A stretch of 64,000 bases of DNA from Symsagittifera roscoffensis. Taxonomy: Eukaryota > Xenacoelomorpha > Acoela > Convolutidae. The number at the start of each line of letters is the position of its first letter. Positions within the stretch are counted from its first letter, which is position 1. This document shows positions 21,728 through 35,404 of this stretch, one piece after another. Both the position numbers and the translations under genes were made by a program. The stretch lies in contig NC_087068.1 in assembly GCF_963678635.1 (NCBI RefSeq), positions 45,243,013 to 45,307,012 of the forward strand, read 5' to 3'. The notes under the pieces were generated by a model. It was given only the letters and a program-made list of their open reading frames with translations. It searched no databases and was not told where the DNA came from.

Positions 21728-23760
21728 TCTGAAAATGCCAAAAGTTTTGCATCTTAGTGAACACTTTTTCCAAAAATTGGAGTAGAAAAGATGTTGATGC
21801 CACATGAAACAATCTGAGCGAAAAATTGTAATCAGTGTGAACGTTTTACCTAATTCGGTGGTTCCTCACTTTTCTTTTCACTCGCGGTGAAAAACTTAGT
21901 GCAGATGAAGCAACCTGGCTTTTTCAGACCCGGATTACATTGAAGTGTCTTTGAAAACAAACTATTAGCTCTGATGATTTGCTCTTGGTCTACGTAAAGT
22001 CAATGTTGTCCAAAGATTGTCCAATAAGGACAACGAAAAGAGACATTTTAGAGAGATAACCGCTGAATTGAGAGAGATAACCGCTGAAGAGATAACCGCT
22101 GAGATAAAAGCAAAACACAAAAATCGATCATTGAAGAAGATCTGTCGAGCTCTTGAGTACTTACACTTCTTTCTGTCGTTGCAGGGAAGCTTAAGTGAAA
22201 TTGGTGCCAAATCAAGCTTTAAGACTGCAGGAACGAAAGGAGTTAACTCTTCAGGCCTACGATCACGAGAGCCTGGAAGCATTCGTGCATCCTGCTGAAA
22301 GCATCCATGATGTACAAATGACATTTGAATGAACTGAATGAAAATAATTTTCAAAATTTTAGGCAAATCAGATCTTTGTGCAGATGGATGTCGAAATCAA
22401 TTGCTGTTTAGCTTTAGAATGACACTTTTTCATGATTGTTTTCTCGAAAAGTAGTAAGAAATTTTAATAGCGACAAAATGCCGTAAATTACTACTAGCAT
22501 TGTATCCCTGATTTTCTGTGGGCTCACTGACAACACGAGAACACGCAATAAAAACATCGATCCAGAGTCCGGGGAGTATGTGCCAGCCGGTAATTTTAAA
22601 GTTTGTTTTTGTTTAACTTGTATTTTCGAAACTTCGAATTAGCAATGTCATGCTTAGGTTCCTCAAAGTAACTGTTAATCAAAAGCCAGAAACCAGAACA
22701 CTCGTAATTTCAATTGCCCTGGGTTCAATTGCCCATGATCTTAAAAGCGACTTAACTTTGTCAACTTTGGTTCTGAAAATGCCAAAAGTTTTGCATCTTA
22801 GTGAACACTTTCTTCAAAAATTGGGGTACAAAAGTTGTTGATGCGACATGAAACATTTTCAGCGAAAAACCTGAGATAATCAGTCTGAACGCTTTACCTA
22901 ACTTGGTGGTTTCACACTTTTGTTTTCACCCGCGGTTAAAAACTCAATGCAGATGAAGCAACCAGGTTTTTTCAGACTCGGATCACATTGGTGTGTCTTT
23001 GAAAACAGTTTGTTAGCTCTGGTGATTCGCTCTTGGTCTATCTAAAAGTTTAATTGAAACTCGATGTTGTCCAAAGGTTCTCCAACAAGGACAACAAAAA
23101 CAGACCTTTAAAAGAGATAAACGATGAATTTGTGATTAATTTTGTCCAGTAGTGTTGATTTATTTAAATTCGGAAAATAACTTAGAGATACTTAAATAAG
23201 TGTATCTAGAGATAATAGGATGTCACCAGAATTCCAAATTGAGGATGATCTATCGAAGAACGTGATCTTGAGTACTTAACTTCTTTCGGTTGTTTCAGTG
23301 AAGCTTAAGTAAATTAGTAGAAAGCATCCGTGAGGTACGAAAAACAGTTTTTGAATGATCTGATTTTAAAAAAATACCAAATTGTTTGAGAAATCAGATC
23401 TTTGTGCAGGTCGATGCCAAAGTCAATTGCTGCTAAGTGTTAGAATGACATTTTTATATGACTGGTTTCTAGGAAAACAGAAAGATTTTTCAATAGCGAC
23501 AAAATGCCGTAAATGACATCTGGCACTGTATCCTAATTTTCTGGGGGCTCACTGACAAAACGAGAGTACGCGATGAAGACATCGACCCGGAGTCCGGGGA
23601 CAAAAAGCCAGCCGGTATTTTTGAAGTTTCAGGTTTAAACTGTATTTGCAAAACTTCGAATTGGCAATTTCATGCTTAAGTTTTTCACAGTAACTGTAAA
23701 TCAAAAGCTAGAAACCAGAACAAACAGCGAGAAACATGCTAGAAAAGACAACCTTGGGTC
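21728..23760. repeat. Nested 1-kb direct subrepeats inside unit 1
   Basis: The text tctgaaaatgccaaaagttt at 21728 recurs at 22764, and the acccggattacattg block at 21929 recurs diverged at 22976, giving two head-to-tail copies at an offset of about 1.04 kb. The same pair is present in unit 2 at about 26808-28670, so the subrepeat arose before the 4.9-kb duplication. Confidence 0.8.
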
Positions 23761-25899
23761 CAACTGCTGTTTACAATCGGCTTAAATATTTATTGAGTAG
23801 AGTAGTCTTTGTTCCTGACAGAGAATATAACGATTGAAACCGCATACCGAAAGAGAAAAAAAGTAAGTTCAAGTGATCACAATGAGGAGCTCAAGAATCA
23901 CCTACATGACGGTAAAAAAACTTCTTGATTATTCATCATCTGAAATGGCGCAAACACGCACTGTCTTACAAACATTAATAATTAATTTTAACTCCATCTC
24001 TGTTTTTAATGGCTTTAGCATGTTTTAGGTATTAAGAATTCAAGTCATTGGGGGCATGCTTATTTCTATATAGAATGTGGGGTATTTTAGTAACAGCTTC
24101 TAAGCAGCAACGATTCTGAAGTTCCAATTCTTAAGCGAACGACGAATAATCTTTGAGCGATAGAGGTACATAGCACAAGCGACATTGTCTATGACGGTGA
24201 GAAAATGGCTATAGAGCTTCACACTCATAACCTCATATGTGACTAAATGAACGACTGTTACACGTTTTAGACTAATTGCTACAAGGAAACAAGAAAAATC
24301 AATGCTCTGATTTGATAATGCTAGCAAATGGCAATCGCAATGAAACATCAGCCAAAAGTTGATGGGCAAGTGGCATAATTTATTCCAAACAAAACAAATC
24401 TACACGTGTTATATCAATTTTTTCTCAAAATTTCTGTATTGCTGTAAGTCAGGTACAAAAACAAAAAACAACACAGTATAATTAGTAATTATTTTAATCT
24501 ACTGTAAAGATACAAAGTATTTTTGAATGAATAAAAAATCAGTTAGATGCATAATGCACGAATGAGGCTGCTGTGTAAAAAGAGGTTAACTATCGTTTTT
24601 ATTGAAAATTAGAGTTTTTTCTAAAAAATTCACGAGACCAGAATCACGAATCAATAGACTTGAACTTGATAACAAAAACGACCAGCAAAAATTGCAGTAC
24701 CTAAATTAAAAAAAACCATCTGAAAATAAGCTGATGTCCATTTTGTTTATATTGGATGTCACGCAGCAAAAAATTCGTGGTTGCCGAGATTGTTTGCAAC
24801 AACAAGATTTAGTTTTTTGGGCAATTTTTTTCATAGGTTTTGATCAGATCTAAAAAAATGTTGAATTTTTTATGTCAACTTTTTATGAGTTTTTGCTTTC
24901 GGTGGTATTAGTATGATTTGGCTAGAAATAGAAAAATTTGTTTATGTTATTAAACAACTTTATCAGAATTTCTTAACAATTTTGTGTACAAACAACCTCC
25001 GGAGTTTTCGTTTGAGATCTATGGAGACGCGGAGCACAGTTGAAATCAATAACTTCACCTTTCAAAAGCATTATGAAAATCTCTGTTTAGTAACAGACGA
25101 GCGTGCGAAATTCCATTTCCTAATGCGGATAATGGACCTCCCAAAGGGTCAGAAGATCAACTAGGCAGGAGAAAAATCAGATAAGACTCTTAGCGATTGT
25201 CAGATAACCAGTTTTTACAAAGCCTTTCATTGATAATTGGCTAGGACCACAAAAAGCTGGAGGCAAGCACTAATATAGAGAATCGGCAATGTTTTCAAAG
25301 AAAAAGCCAGGTTAAACTTGATTTAGTCCAATACTTTATGATGTGTGAGAACTGAAATCAACAATTCACGATAAAGTCATTAAGACAAACGGCCTGTCAG
25401 GCGTAGTAAACTCATTCTGTTCAGTTGCCAAGATTATGTGACAAACAAAATAAGTTCATTTGAGAACAACCATAATCTTGATCAGCTAAAAATAGCGACA
25501 TTTAAAAAGAAACAACGAAACACGGAACAAAAAAACGTATAATCTTCCATAATCAACTCGTTATCACTCTGAAAAAGCAAACAACTTAAGCTGAATTTAT
25601 CTACTTTGTAACCAAATTGAAATTATACTAAATTGAAACTTAGCCAAACTGAAACTTGCTTGCTTCCAAATTATCTCTTAAACGGACACTTACGCAGTGA
25701 TAACTGCGTCGTACTACAGTTAAACTCGTTTTGTTCAAAAAACGAAAAAAGCAGAACACTTATTTAGACTAAGATTGGATAGTATTCTCTATTTTGATTG
25801 CAAACAGATTAAACAAATAAACACCCAATATCTCAATTTTTCATTTTCGGTTCCGAAGCCACAGCTGAATTGGCCAAGCAATCTTGACAGTTAGATAGT

Positions 25900-26796
25900 A
25901 GCTTCAAAGAAGTATTTAAAGCAATCAACCTCTTTATATTGCTCCCTTTTACATGGAAAACCTCCAGCTTTGTTGATTGGAAGCGAAGTGCTGTTCATCA
26001 GTCTGAGCAATTTTGAAATACCTGGTGAAAATATCAGCAATTCACCCCAAGCCGATCAGAGAGATTGAAAAGGATAATACCTTTGCGGTGAGCTGCGGAT
26101 TGAGGCAAGAGTGCTCTTTGGATCTGTTTTTATTTTTCATCCTTTTTGACTTCCTTCCCAGTAGGACCAATGTAGAAAAAAATGTTGTATACGCTGATGG
26201 TCTGGCTCTAATCTCCGATAACCAAGCCATTGACTGAGATGGCAAAATTTTTTGGATTGGCTCAAACAGAAACATCTTTGGAGAAAAAAAAATGTATCGC
26301 AATTAAAAGCAAAAATTAAATCAATATTATCCCCATCAAAGAACCCAGCGAACAGGTTAAACAATTTAATATAATTGTGTTCGTTGGCAATATCAATTCA
26401 ACACTCGCATTACTTTGAATAGCATAGCAAGGCAACGACTTAGACCAGCCCTGGTGTCAAAAAACTAACTTTCAGCAACCAAAACCTCATCCTAAAGCTA
26501 GTTCCTTTATACGGCTACAAGACACTTGTCATCATTGAACTTGGAAGACTACAAATGGTCATACACCGAGTTAAAAGCATTTGTTGAAGGGCAAAAAAAA
26601 GAACAGAAGTGAGAATAAAGTAATTGAATGGACCAAATATACCCGAGCAGGTCGCACAATTTTACATGAAAAAGATTCATTTGAAAGCTTAATCAGAAAT
26701 ATCGGAGCGATAGCTTCATTGAAGTACCCTAATTAGGCAAAGGTTTGAAAAATGGTTGAATGAGGCAGCCAAGGCAGGTCTCGATAGTCATGGGCT
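25900..26796 (+). pseudogene. RT fragment of a non-LTR-type element, unit 1
   Basis: The frame 26013-26237 reads FAVSCGLRQECSLDLFLFFILF, matching the RT region with the conserved GLRQG turn, then VVYADGLALIS, the YADD box with Asp to Gly. Further right, broken frames continue with the thumb region. A dead fragment duplicated in unit 2. Confidence 0.75.
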
Positions 26797-26803
26797 ACGT
26801 AAA

Positions 26804-29800
26804 ACAGACCCGGATTACATTGAATTGTCTTTGAAAACAAACTGTTAGCTCTAATGATTTGCTGTTGGTCTACGTAAAATATTACTTGAAATTCGATGTT
26901 GTCCAAAGATTGTCCATTAAGGACAACGAAAAGAGACATTTTAGTGAGATAACCACTGAATTTGTGCTTAATTTGGTCATTAGAAGTGATTTCCTAAATT
27001 TTTAGAAAAAATCACCTAGAGATATTTAAAGAAATGTATCTGGAGATAAAAGCAAATCACGAAAATCGATCATTGAAGAGGATCTATCGAAGAACGTGCT
27101 CTTGAGTATTTACCCTTCTTTATGTCGTTACAGGGAAGCTTAAGTGAAATTGGTGCCAAATCAAGCTTTAAGACTGCAGGAAGGAAAGGAGTTAACTATT
27201 CAGGCCTACGATCACGAGAGCCTGGAAGCATTCGTGCATCCTATTGAAAGCATCCATAGTGTACGAATGACATTTGAATGAACTGAATGAAAAAAATTTT
27301 GAAAATGTTTGGCAAATCAGATCTGTGTGCAGGTGGATGTCGAAATCAATTGCTGCTTAGCTTTAGAATGACACTTTTTCATGATTGTTTTCTCGGAAAG
27401 TAGTAAGAAATTTTAATAGCAACAAAATGCCGTAAATTACTACTAGCATTGTATCCCTGATTTTCTGTGGGCTCACTGACAACACGAGAACACGCAATAA
27501 AAACATCGATCTAGAGTCCGGGGAGTATGTGCCAGCCGGTAATTTTAAAGTTTGTTTTTGTTTAACTTGTATTTTCGAAACTTCGAATTAGCAATGTCAT
27601 GCTTAGGTTCCTCAAAGTAACTGTTAATCAAAAGCCAGAAACCAGAAAACTCGTAATTTCAATTGCCCTGGGTTTAATTGCCCATGATCTTAAAAGCGAC
27701 TTAACTTTGTCAACTTTGGTTCTGAAAATGCCAAAATTTTGCATCTTAGTGAACACTTTCTTCAAAAATTGGGGTACAAAAGTTGTTGATGCGACATGAA
27801 ACATTTTGAGCGAAAAACCTGAAATAATCAGTGTGAGCGCTTTACCTAATTTGGTGGTTTTACACTTTTTTTTTCACCCGCGGTTAAAACCAGGCTTTTT
27901 CAGACTCGGATCACATTGGTGTGTCTTTGAAAACAGATTGTTAGCTCTGATGATTTGCTCTTGGTCTATCTAAAAGTTTAATTGAAAATCAATGTTGTCC
28001 CAAGGTTGTCCAACAAGGACAATAAACAACAGACATTTTCGAGAGATAAACGATGAATTTGTGATTAATTTTGTCCAGTAGTGTTGATTTTTTTAAATTC
28101 GGAAAATAACTTAGAGATACTTAAATAAGTGTATCTAGAGATAATAGGATGTCACAAGAATTGCTCCATTGAGGATAATCTATCGTAGAACGTGATCTTG
28201 AGTAACTACACTTCTTTCTGTTGTTTCAGGGAAGCATAAGTAAATTGGTAGGAAGCATCCATGATGTACGAAAAATAGTTTTTGAATGAACTGATTTAAA
28301 AAATACCAAATTGTTTGAGAAATCAGATCTTTGTGCAGGTCGATGCCAAAGTCAATAGCTCCTTAGCGTTAGAATAACATTTTTATATGACTGGTTTCTA
28401 GGAAAGTAGAAAGATTTTTCAATAGCGACAAAATGCCGTAAATGACATCTGGCACTGTATCCTAATTTTCTGGGGGCTCACTGACAAAACGAGATTACGC
28501 GATGAAGACATCGACCCGGAGTCCGGGTACAATAAGCCAGCCGGTATTTTTGAAGTTTAAGGTTTAAATTGTATTTGCAAAACTTCGAATTGGCAATTTC
28601 ATGCTTAAGTTTTTCACAGTAACTGTAAATCAAAAGCCAGAAACCAGAACAAACAGCGAGAAACATGCTAAAAAAGACAACATTGGGTCCAACTGTTGTT
28701 TACAATCGGCTTAAATATTTATTGAGTAGAGTAGTCTTCGTTCCTGACAGAGAATATAACGATTAGAACCGCATGCCGAAAGAGAAAAGAAATAAGTTCA
28801 AGTGATCACAATGAGCAGCTCAAGAATCACCTACATGACGGTAAAAAAAACTTCTTGATTATTCATCATCTGAAATGGCGCAAACACGCACTGTCTTACA
28901 AACATTAATAAATAATTTTGGTTCCATCTCTGCTTTTAATGGCTTTAGCATGTTTTAGGTATTAAGAGTTCAAGTCATTGTGGGCATGCTTATTTCTATC
29001 TAGAATGTGGGGCATTTCAGTAACAGCTTCTAAGCAGCAACCATTCTAAAGTTCCATTTCTTAAGCGTTTGCCAAATAATCTTTAAGCGATAGAGGTACA
29101 CAGCACAAGAGATATTGTCTCTGGCGATGAGCAAATGGTTATAGAGCTTAACACTCATATCCTCATATGTGACTAAGTGAAGGACTGTTACACGTGTTGA
29201 TTGTTTTAGACTAATTACTACAAGGAAACAAGAAAAATCAATGCTCTAATTTGATAAAAATAGCAAATGACAATCGCAATGAAACATCAGCAAAAAGTTG
29301 ATGGGCAACTTGCATAATTTATTCCGAAAAAACAAATCTACACGTGTTATATCATTTTTTTCTCAGAACTTCTGTATTTCTTTAAGTCAGGTACAAAAAT
29401 TAAAAAAAACACAGTATAATTAGTAATTATTTTAATCTACTGTAAAGATACAAAGTATTTTTGAACGAATAAAAAATCAGATAGATGCATAATGCACGAA
29501 TGAGGCTGCTGTAAAAATAGATGTTAACTATCGTTTTTATTGACAATGAGAACCTTTTCAAAAAATCCACGGGACCAGAATCACGAATCAATAGACTTGA
29601 ACTTGATAACAAAAACGGCCAGCAAAATTTGTAGTACCTAAATTAAAAAGACATCTAAAAATAAGCTGATGTCCATTTTGTTTATATTGATGTCACTCGG
29701 CAAAAAGTTCGTGGTTGCGGAGATTGTTTGCAACAACAAAATTTAGTTTTTTGGGCAATTTTTTTCATAGATTTTGATCAGATCTAAAAAAATGTTAAAT

Positions 29801-31720
29801 TTTTTAAGTCAACTTTTTATGAGTTTTTGCTTTCGGTGGTATTAGTATGATTTGGCTAGAAATAGAAAATTTTGTTTATGTTATTAAACAACTTTATCAG
29901 AATTTCTTAACAATTTTGTGTACAAACAACCTCCGGAGTTTTCGTTTGAGTTCTATGGAGACGCGGAGCACAGTTGAAATCAATATCTTCACCTTTCAAA
30001 AGCATTATGAAAATCTCTGTTTACTAACAGACCGGCGTGCGAAATTCCATTTCCTAATGCGGATAATGGACCTCCCAAGGGGGCAAAAGATCAACTAGGC
30101 AGGAAAAAATCAGATAAGACTCTTAGCGATTGTCAAATAACCAGTTTTCACAAAGACTTTTATTGATAATTGGCTAGGACCACAAAAAGCTGGAGGCAAG
30201 AACTAATATAGAGAATCGGCAATGTTTTCAAGGAAAAGACCAGGTTAAACTTGATTTAGTCCAATAATCTATGATGTCTGAAAACTGAAATCAACATTTC
30301 ACGATAAAGTCATTAAGACAAACGGCTTGTCAGGCGGAGTAAACTCATTCTGTTCAGTTGCCAAGATAATGTGACAAACAAAATAAATTAATTAGAGAAC
30401 AATCATAGTCTTGCTCAGCTAAAATTAGCGACATTTAAAAAGAAACAACGAAACACGGAACCAAAAAAAAACGTATACTCTTCCATAATCAACTCGTTAT
30501 CACTCTGAAAAAGCAAACAGTTTAAGCTGAATTTATCTACCTCGTAACCAAACTGAATTTATACTAAATTGAAACTTAGCCAAACTGGAACTTGCTTGCT
30601 TCCGAATTACCTGTTAAACGGACATTTGCGCAGTGATAACTGCGTCATGCTACAGTAAAACTTGATTTATTCAAAAAACAAAAAAGCAGAACATTTATCT
30701 AGACTAAGAATGGATAGTCTTTTCTAATTTGATTGCAAACAGATTAAACAAATAGACACCCAAGATCTCATCTTTTCACTTTGGGTTCCGAAGCCACAGC
30801 TGTTTTGGCCAAGCAATCTTGACAGTTAGATAGTAGCTTCAAAGAAGTATTTAAAGCAATCAACCTCTTTATATTGCTCCCTTCTACATGGAAAACCTCC
30901 AGCTTTGTTGATTGGAAGCGAAGTGCTGTTCATCAGTCTGAGCAATTATGAAATACCTGGAGAATTTATCAGCAGTTCAACACAAGCCGATCAGAGAGAA
31001 TGACAAGAATAAAATCTTTGCGGTGAGCTGCGGATTGAGGCAAGAGTGCTTTTTGGATTTGTTTTTATCTGTCATCCTTTTTGACTTCCTTCCAAGTAGG
31101 ATCAATGTAGAAAAAAATGTTGTATACGCTGATGATCTGGCTCGTATCTCCAAAACCAAGCCGCTGACTGAGATGGCAAATTTTTTTTGATTGGCTCAAA
31201 CAGAAACATCTTTGGAGAAAAAAATGTATCGCAATTAAGAGCAAAAATTAAATCAAAATTATCCCCATCAAAGAATTCAGCGAACAGGTTAAACAAGTTA
31301 ATATAATTGAGCTCGTGGGCAATATCGATTCAACACTCGCACTACTTTGAATAGCATAGCAAGGCAACGTCTTAGATCAGCCCTGGTGTCAAAAAACTAA
31401 CTTTCAGCAACCAAAACCTCATCCTAAAGCTAGTTCCATTATACGGCTACAAGACACTTGTCATCATTGAACTTGGAAGACTACAAATGGTCATACACCG
31501 AGTTAAAAGAATGTGTTTAAGGGCGGAAAAAAGAACAGAAGTGAGAATAAAGTAATTGAATTATACCCGAGCAGGTCGCACAACTACACATGAAAAAGAT
31601 TCATTTGTATGTTTCATCAGAAACATCGGAGTCGATAGCTTCATTGAAGTACCCTAATTAGGCAAAGGTTTGGAAAAATGGTTGAATGAGGCAGCCAAGG
31701 CAGGTCTCGATAGTCATGGG
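26804..31720. repeat. Large tandem duplication, unit 2
   Basis: Second copy of the 21.9-26.8 kb segment. Matching landmarks include 22560/27511 (gagtccggggagtatgtgcc), 24913/29847 (the same 83-codon open frame with few changes) and 26013/30948 (RT fragment). The copies differ by scattered substitutions, so the duplication is not recent and is unlikely to be a simple assembly error. Confidence 0.85.
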
Positions 31721-31894
31721 CTCAAGAGAAGATGTGACAAGGACAACTGGTTACAGATTCCGACCACCAAATTTACTTTTTTTTCAAAACCTGGGCTTCA
31801 AAAGCAAAAGCTATTGAGAAAAATACGAATTTTTGAAATTTCTAACAAAAAAGGTGGCAGTAGGTTTCATATCACAATAGATCTGGTGCTATGA
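30830..31894 (+). pseudogene. RT fragment of a non-LTR-type element, unit 2
   Basis: The frame 30948-31190 has the same GLRQ turn and VVYADDLARIS, so here the YADD box is intact. Flanking frames are broken. The frame 31670-31894 continues past the duplicated segment (KAGLDSHGLKRR) and so preserves a little more of the C-terminus than unit 1. Confidence 0.75.
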
Positions 31895-31936
31895 TGTTTG
31901 CTCTTTTTTAATTGGTCAATCATCTATAAATGCTAT

Positions 31937-34900
31937 GTGAAGCATTGGGTTCTTGATTGGAGGCAAGGCTAATGCGGAGGCCATGACGGCTTTGTCGCGT
32001 GCATACATTCAAAAGACTCAACATGCAAAATGTAACGTCATGACCTCCACTGCCACCTCGCGAAGGTGGACGAGTTCCCAGTGGGAGAGTTCCAATGAAT
32101 CATTTGAATGGTAGTGATTTGATAAAGCCAAAAACATTAAACATGACATTGAATGATCAGTTGGTGCGCAGATCTGATAACTTTTCTAGAAAAATTTCAC
32201 AACTATCCAGTCAGAATAAAAAACTACTGCTTAAACTTGTTCTTATTCTCATCCATTATACATCTCGAGGACAGAATAAATGAGAGTAAAAATGATTGCT
32301 TAGCCTTAGATGTGGTCGCCAGATTTCAATTCGGTGAGAGTTCAGTCCAAACTTTTAAAGTATGTGCTTCCGATAAAAAAGAAAACAAGGATAATTTTTC
32401 AGAATTTTTTTCCTAAACAAATATCTTTCTGTCATGCTAGAAAATTTGCTGATTAAGAAAAATGAACCAGTGTTCAGGAAGGAAGTACAAGAGTAGGTGG
32501 GTTTTTTCAGTGCCCCGATTTCCTGAAAAAAGACGCACTAGAGTGACATGAAGGATTTAAGAGGAAACCATCTTAATTGCTGATTTTTGTGGGGTATTAT
32601 GTTGGACTGACACCATTGCAGAAGTAGTCTAGTAATGCTGGATTTGTTCAAGTCGAAAAAAAATCTAAAGAAGGCGCGAAAATTTATCCAAATTACGTAG
32701 TAGAAAATATTGTTAGAAGTGAGGATGGTTGCTTAGCTAATCCTGCACGCAGCAACTAATCTACGACCTAAGTCACAGTTCACAAAAAAAAATGTCATCA
32801 GATTGAAAATTTGGCATAGAATTGAACATAAGTTTGATCAGTTGTGAGTGTTGCTCAAAGTCAACTCAAAGTTGAATAGTTTTGAACTTCAGAGTTTGAG
32901 GCTTTCTACAGTATGAATTCATAAAACTGAAGACAGCGATCATTGGATTTTAAGAAGCACAGCAATCAGCAAAAAAACCGACATAAAATCAAGCAATAAG
33001 TAGATAAAAAATATCCACAAAACTATTCACATTAGGCAGTGTTTAAAAAATTAGTAGGATTATTAAAAATTGTCTGAGCTCACTTTTTGACATTAATTTA
33101 GATGGGTAATCGATTTCAGTTATTGGTTGCCAAAATACACCAAACTACAAATTTGAATAATCTTCTACTACACAAAAGTCAGAAACTGGTTTATCCTGCT
33201 TTATGCTCTTCTGTGTATTTAGCAGATGAAACAAAATCTTGAGTAATGTATCAAACTGATATGTTGTGTGTATTTTACTTTTCTTCGGCAGCACGAACCG
33301 ACATTTACCAATGACGGAGGAGTAAGGAAAATTTGGCAGTTAGTTGTTCGCATCGCAGAAGAACTGAGAGCAAACAACTTTTTTATGGGGCTTTTGTCGA
33401 CCTGAAAAATGCTTTTGGGTCTGTTGATAGAGGGGCAAGTGCTGTTCCCTTACCTGAGGCACTCTGGAATATCTGGTGAAATTATCAGTGTTAACTGAAG
33501 CGCTCCACCCCAATCAGAGGGGCTGACAAGAATAATACCTTTGCAGTGAGCTGAGGAGTGAGGCAAGAATGCGCTTTCGATCCATTTTTATTTGTCATCC
33601 TTTTTAAAATTCATTCTGATTAAGACCATTGGAGTAAATAAATTCTCTATACGCTGATGATCTGATTCTAATATCTGATAACCAAGCAAACGCTCCCAGG
33701 CCGCTGATTGAGATGGCGAAAACCTTTGGATTGGCTCAATTAGAAATATAGAAATCTGAAAAGGGGAAAATCATAGTAACTCCATCTATAGGAAGAAAAA
33801 TTCCCCATTAAAGTAATCAGTGAACAGGTTAAACAGGTTGATCACTCTGAGTACCTAGGCAACATCAAATCTGCTGATTGCAGCACTGACAAGGCTGTCA
33901 ACACTCGCATTACTTTGACAAGGATAGTAATGCTACGACTTAGACTAGCCCAAGTGTCCGAAAGACTTACTCTCAAGAAGCAGAAACGCATCCTTGAATT
34001 TTTTAAAAGCTAACTCCATTTTATACGGCTATTACCCTTTTGTCATCAGATAATTTGAAATTAGTTGACTAGAAGTGGTCGGTCATACACTGTGTTTAGA
34101 GAAAGTTCTTAAGGCCAAAAAAGAACTGACATAAGACTGAAGTAATTTAGAGACAAAATTCCACTGAAGCAAGTCGCACAACGACGGCTCACAAAGCGTG
34201 AAGCATGGGATTTTTAGTTGGAAGCAAACCAATGCGGAGGCCATGACGGCTTTGTTCCGTGCGTACATTCAAAAGGCTCAATTTGCAAAATGTAGTGTCA
34301 TGACCTCCATTGCCACCTCGGGAATGTGGACGAGTTCCCAGTGGGAGATTTCTTTTGAATCTTCTGAATTGTAGTGATTCGATATAGTCAAAAACATTGC
34401 TTGATTATTTGGTGCTCACATCGGATGAAATTCCTACAAAAATTTCGCAACTATCTAGTCAGAATAAAGAGACTACTGCAAAAACCTGTTCTATTTCTCA
34501 TCTTGAAACGTTCTCAACTATTATACATCTCGATGAAAGAATAAATGAGTACAAAAAACATTGCTTAGCAATAGAGGTGGTCGCCAGATTTCAATTCGGC
34601 GAGACTTGAGTCCAAACTTCAAAAATATGTGCTTCCGATAAAAAAGAGAACAAGGATAAGTTTTCAGAATTTTGTTTCCAAAAAAGTATCTTGCTGTCAT
34701 GCTAAAAATCTTCTTCATTAAGAAAAATGAAGGAAGGAACTACAAGAGTAAGTAGGTTTTGTCAGTATCAGAATGGTGTATGCCCCGCCTTCCTGAAAAA
34801 AGTCGTAGTGACAGAGACATGAAGGAGTTAAAGGGGAACCATCTTAATTGCTGTTTTTTGTGATGTATTATATTGGAATCCGACTACATTGCCGACTAAG

Positions 34901-35188
34901 AAGGCGCTAAAATTTATCCAAGATACGTGGAAGATTTGTTAGATGTGAGGATGATTGCTTAGCTAATCCTGCACGTAGCAACTAATCTATGACCTAAGTC
35001 ACAGTTCACAACAAAAACATCATCAGATTAAAAATTTGGCATAGAATTGAACATAAGTTTGATCAGTTGTGAGTGTTACTCAAATTCAACTCACACTTGA
35101 ATAATTTTGAACTTCAGAGTTTGAGGCTCTCTACAGTATGAATTCACGAAACTGAGGAAAGTGATCATTGGGTTTTAAGAAGCACAGC
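31937..35188. repeat. 2.26-kb tandem duplication; the second copy is cut by the Polinton
   Basis: The text gtgaagcat followed by gcggaggccatgacggcttt at 31937 recurs at 34197, and the blocks at 32095/34370, 32480/34725 and 32940/35160 match in order. Copy 1 includes a third, very decayed RT fragment (33290-34190). Copy 2 ends at 35188 where the Polinton begins; the matching point of copy 1 is about 32966 (cacagc followed by aatcagc), which shows the sequence uninterrupted. Confidence 0.85.
33290..34190 (+). pseudogene. Third, most decayed RT fragment
   Basis: Fragments such as a region reading like the GLRQ turn near 33545-33600, 'tacgctgatgatctgattcta' at 33650 (Tyr-Ala-Asp-Asp-Leu) and 'attggctcaat' at 33730 align with the fragments at 26013 and 30948. 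Stops and shifts are frequent. Same family, older copy. Confidence 0.65.
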
Positions 35189-35404
35189 AGTAGTATTGTA
35201 TCGTGTCCCGGATCCTAAGGGGGGGGTCCTTCCTAAGGGGGGGGTCCTCACGTAAAGCAAAATCCTAGGAAAGGGGTCCTTAATTTTTTGGAGGACCCCT
35301 ATCCTAGGATTTTGTAAATGATCGCAAGTTCCCACCCCTAAAGTAAAAGACCCCCTCCTTAGGATCTTGTTAAGCTGAGCTCAACAACCGGGACGCGATA
35401 CAAT
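35189..35404. repeat. Left terminal inverted repeat of the Polinton
   Basis: 216 bp, matching the right TIR inverted. It is itself built from inverted repeats. The outer 35195-35211 pairs with the inner 35388-35404 (16 of 17). A 22-bp stem with one mismatch lies at 35259-35280 and 35292-35313 around an 11-nt loop. A third near-palindrome (ttgttaagctgagctcaacaa) lies near 35368-35388. The motif cctaaggggggggtcct appears twice in a row at the outer side. Confidence 0.9.

Larger units (their letters stand above)
21725..26803. repeat. Large tandem duplication, unit 1 (about 4.9 kb)
   Basis: From the text cagacccggattacattgaa at 21925 to gtcatgggct at 26796 the sequence is repeated at 26804-31720, with point differences and small indels (offset 4880-4950 bp). 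It contains two 1-kb subrepeats, AT-rich sequence and an RT fragment near its right end. No functional gene is seen. Confidence 0.85.

Noticed and set aside
24913-25164. 83-codon frame conserved in both 4.9-kb units (also 29847-30098)
   Set aside because: Its conservation is explained by the duplication; it has no recognisable domain and the changes between copies do not favour silent positions in any obvious way.
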